Shown here piece after piece: positions 62,684 through 64,000 of a stretch of DNA of 64,000 nucleotides (position 1 is its first letter; each line of letters opens with the position of its first letter). The position numbers and the translations under genes are program-made. The DNA comes from Bernardetia sp042180575 (GTDB taxonomy: Bacteria; Bacteroidota; Bacteroidia; Cytophagales; Bernardetiaceae), in the NCBI RefSeq assembly GCF_042180575.1, contig NZ_CP170094.1, positions 4,092,001 through 4,156,000 of the forward strand, written 5' to 3'. Below the pieces are notes generated by a model that was not told where the DNA came from, made no database searches, and was given only the letters and a program-made list of their open reading frames with translations.

Positions 62684-62719
62684 CAAAAAAAGGCAATTTA
62701 TTTCAAATTGCCTTTTTTA
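62684..62719 (-). terminator. Terminator after the transketolase subunit gene
   Basis: AAAAAAGGCAATTT pairs with AAATTGCCTTTTTT, loop of about 5-6 bases. It lies between the transketolase gene and the downstream deacylase gene, so the two are separate transcripts. Confidence 0.85.
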
Positions 62720-62755
62720 TCAACTATAGTTGATACTTTGTAGATAACAAGATTT

Positions 62756-63727
62756 TTAGGCGTTTGCAAATTTAGCTTTACGTTCTAAAACAGCTTTTGC
62801 TTTTTTGATAATATCAGTTGAAGTAAGTCCGTATTTTATCATCAATTCTTCAGGTGTTCCACTTTCTCCAAAGCTATCATTTACACCCACAAATTCCATC
62901 GGAACAGGATTATTCATCACTAAAGTTTGTGCAATACTACTTCCCAAACCACCCATAATTTGATGCTCTTCGGCAGAAACAGCACATTGTGTTTTAGCAA
63001 CTGACTTCAAAATAGCTTCTCTATCTAATGGTTTAATTGTATGAATATTGATGATTTCGGCAGAAATTCCTTCTTTTAATAATTCTTCGTGAGCCAAAAG
63101 AGCTTCCCAAACTAAGTGTCCAGTTGCAAAAATAGTAACATCTGTTCCTTCTTGTAAAGTAATTGCTTTTCCGATTTCAAACTTTACATCAGTTGGCATA
63201 AAAACAGGAACTTTCGGACGACCAAAACGCAAATAAACAGCTCCTTGATGGTCTGCAATAGCTAAAGTAGCTGCTTTTGTTTGGTTATAATCACAAGGAT
63301 TGATAACTGTCATGTGAGGAAGCATTTGCATCATTCCAATATCTTCCAAAATTTGGTGTGTTGCTCCATCTTCTCCAAGCGTGATACCTGCATGAGAAGC
63401 ACAAATTTTGACATTTTTACCTGAATAAGCAATCGACTGACGAATTTGGTCATATACTCTACCTGTTGAAAAATTGGCAAAAGTTCCTGTAAAAGGAATC
63501 CAACCACCGATAGTAAGACCTGCTGCAATCCCCATCATATTGGCTTCTGCAATACCAACTTGATAGAAACGCTCTGGAAATTGCTTTTGAAAATCACCCA
63601 TTTTGAGTGAACCAATAAGGTCAGCACAAAGCGCAACTACTTTAGGGTTTGTTTTGCCTAGCTCTGTAAGTCCGTCGCCAAAACCTGAACGAGTATCGTT
63701 TTTCTTTTCGAAAGTATATTTTTTCAT
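62756..63727 (-). CDS. Transketolase, C-terminal subunit
   Basis: C-terminal half of a split, thiamine-diphosphate-dependent transketolase (pentose phosphate pathway and sugar interconversion). The pyrimidine-binding domain has ERFYQVGIAEANMMGIAAGL with the catalytic Glu, GGWIPFTGTFANF and HAGITLGEDGATHQ. The C-terminal domain contains VTIFATGHLVWEALLA and AEEHQIMGGLGS. At 323 residues it needs an N-terminal partner. None is in the 270 bases to the window edge, although split subunits are often adjacent. Confidence 0.94.
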   Translation of the reverse strand: MKKYTFEKKNDTRSGFGDGLTELGKTNPKVVALCADLIGSLKMGDFQKQFPERFYQVGIAEANMMGIAAGLTIGGWIPFTGTFANFSTGRVYDQIRQSIAYSGKNVKICASHAGITLGEDGATHQILEDIGMMQMLPHMTVINPCDYNQTKAATLAIADHQGAVYLRFGRPKVPVFMPTDVKFEIGKAITLQEGTDVTIFATGHLVWEALLAHEELLKEGISAEIINIHTIKPLDREAILKSVAKTQCAVSAEEHQIMGGLGSSIAQTLVMNNPVPMEFVGVNDSFGESGTPEELMIKYGLTSTDIIKKAKAVLERKAKFANA

Positions 63728-64000
63728 GTTCTTAAAACAAGGAGTGAAATGATAGAAATAAGAAGAAGAATCTATTTATTAATACAAAGATAAAGGGTTT
63801 TGAAGTAAAATGCTAATGATTTGGGGAATAGGGATTAGGACATGGATATTGGGTAAATACGAATGACAGGGAATTGGGAAATAGATATTAGGGAGATACA
63901 AATCAATTAGGGATTAGGGGAAACGGTGTCTCAAAAACTTTATATTTTTATTCTCACATGTCCCAACCTTTATTCTCTAATTCCTATTCTAGCCATTTCT
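63728..64000. other. Gene-free right edge with G-rich GGGATTAGG-type repeats
   Basis: No ORF. From 63821 to about 63920 there are several diverged short runs such as GGGAATAGGGATTAGG, GGGAATTGGG and TTAGGGATTAGGGG. The last 50 bases are C/T-rich and look like a partial inverted complement of the first runs (CCAACC...CTCTAATTCCTATTC). It is probably an intergenic dispersed repeat. Confidence 0.45.

Noticed and set aside
1..64000. Search for tRNA, rRNA, CRISPR arrays, prophage and large direct repeats
   Set aside because: No T-loop-like GTTCGA in a cloverleaf context, no regularly spaced repeats with unique spacers, and no phage structural genes were seen by eye.

Overview
The window is AT-rich chromosomal DNA from a member of the Bacteroidota, most likely a marine or aquatic Cytophagales bacterium (Flexibacter/Bernardetia/Microscilla-like; the placement is inferred from gene content, not from an alignment). 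Several things point there. There are phylum-typical families (DUF4290, DUF3276/PUR-like, regulator-propeller plus SpoIIE phosphatases, a T9SS-like C-terminal tail). There is an alternative complex III / cytochrome oxidase cluster and an Nqr sodium pump. Promoters resemble the phylum's TTTG / TAnnTTTG type, Shine-Dalgarno sequences are mostly absent, and several starts are TTG or GTG. No tRNA, rRNA, CRISPR array or prophage was seen.

Layout. 355-5434: nqrABCDE, ending in a strong terminator with no nqrF. 5611-8085: Wzc-type capsule/exopolysaccharide tyrosine kinase. 8434-15807 (minus strand): a large propeller/GAF/PP2C sensor phosphatase, an ABC exporter-like protein with degenerate ATPase motifs, and a DUF4290 protein. 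16093-21500: a PUR-like protein, an Asp-box lipoprotein, a dipeptidyl-peptidase III lipoprotein, and a lipoprotein abutting a VapC-type PIN protein. 21543-22717: an IS630-family element whose transposase is split at an A10 run. 22877-24610: a large unrecognised protein with a LecA-like C-terminus. 24809-29702: metF, cysC, an acidic protein, and a histidine kinase with a nearby response regulator. 29965-34400: thrA-thrB plus a membrane protein. 34432-37411: a flippase-like membrane protein, homogentisate dioxygenase, and a 51-residue basic protein.

38144-50976 is the respiratory core. actABCDEF encodes alternative complex III (quinol:cytochrome c oxidoreductase). After a terminator comes coxBA, encoding subunits II and I of a haem-copper oxidase. 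Together with Nqr this gives much of an aerobic chain: NADH to quinone (sodium-pumping), then quinol to cytochrome c, then O2.

51276-60077 is more lineage-specific: an ECF-like sigma factor with a membrane-anchored TPR protein, an outer-membrane-type protein, and an endonuclease/exonuclease/phosphatase-like lipoprotein. Then comes the most unusual locus: a secreted M4 (thermolysin-like) protease translationally coupled to a tandem array of five small paralogous Cys-containing lipoproteins. Each is followed by nearly the same hairpin, and the four distal ones are preceded by what looks like a copy of the last codons of the protease gene. The right end holds a MerR-B12 regulator with the Wx9EH signature of CarH photoreceptors, an AstE/AspA-like deacylase, and the C-terminal half of a split transketolase.
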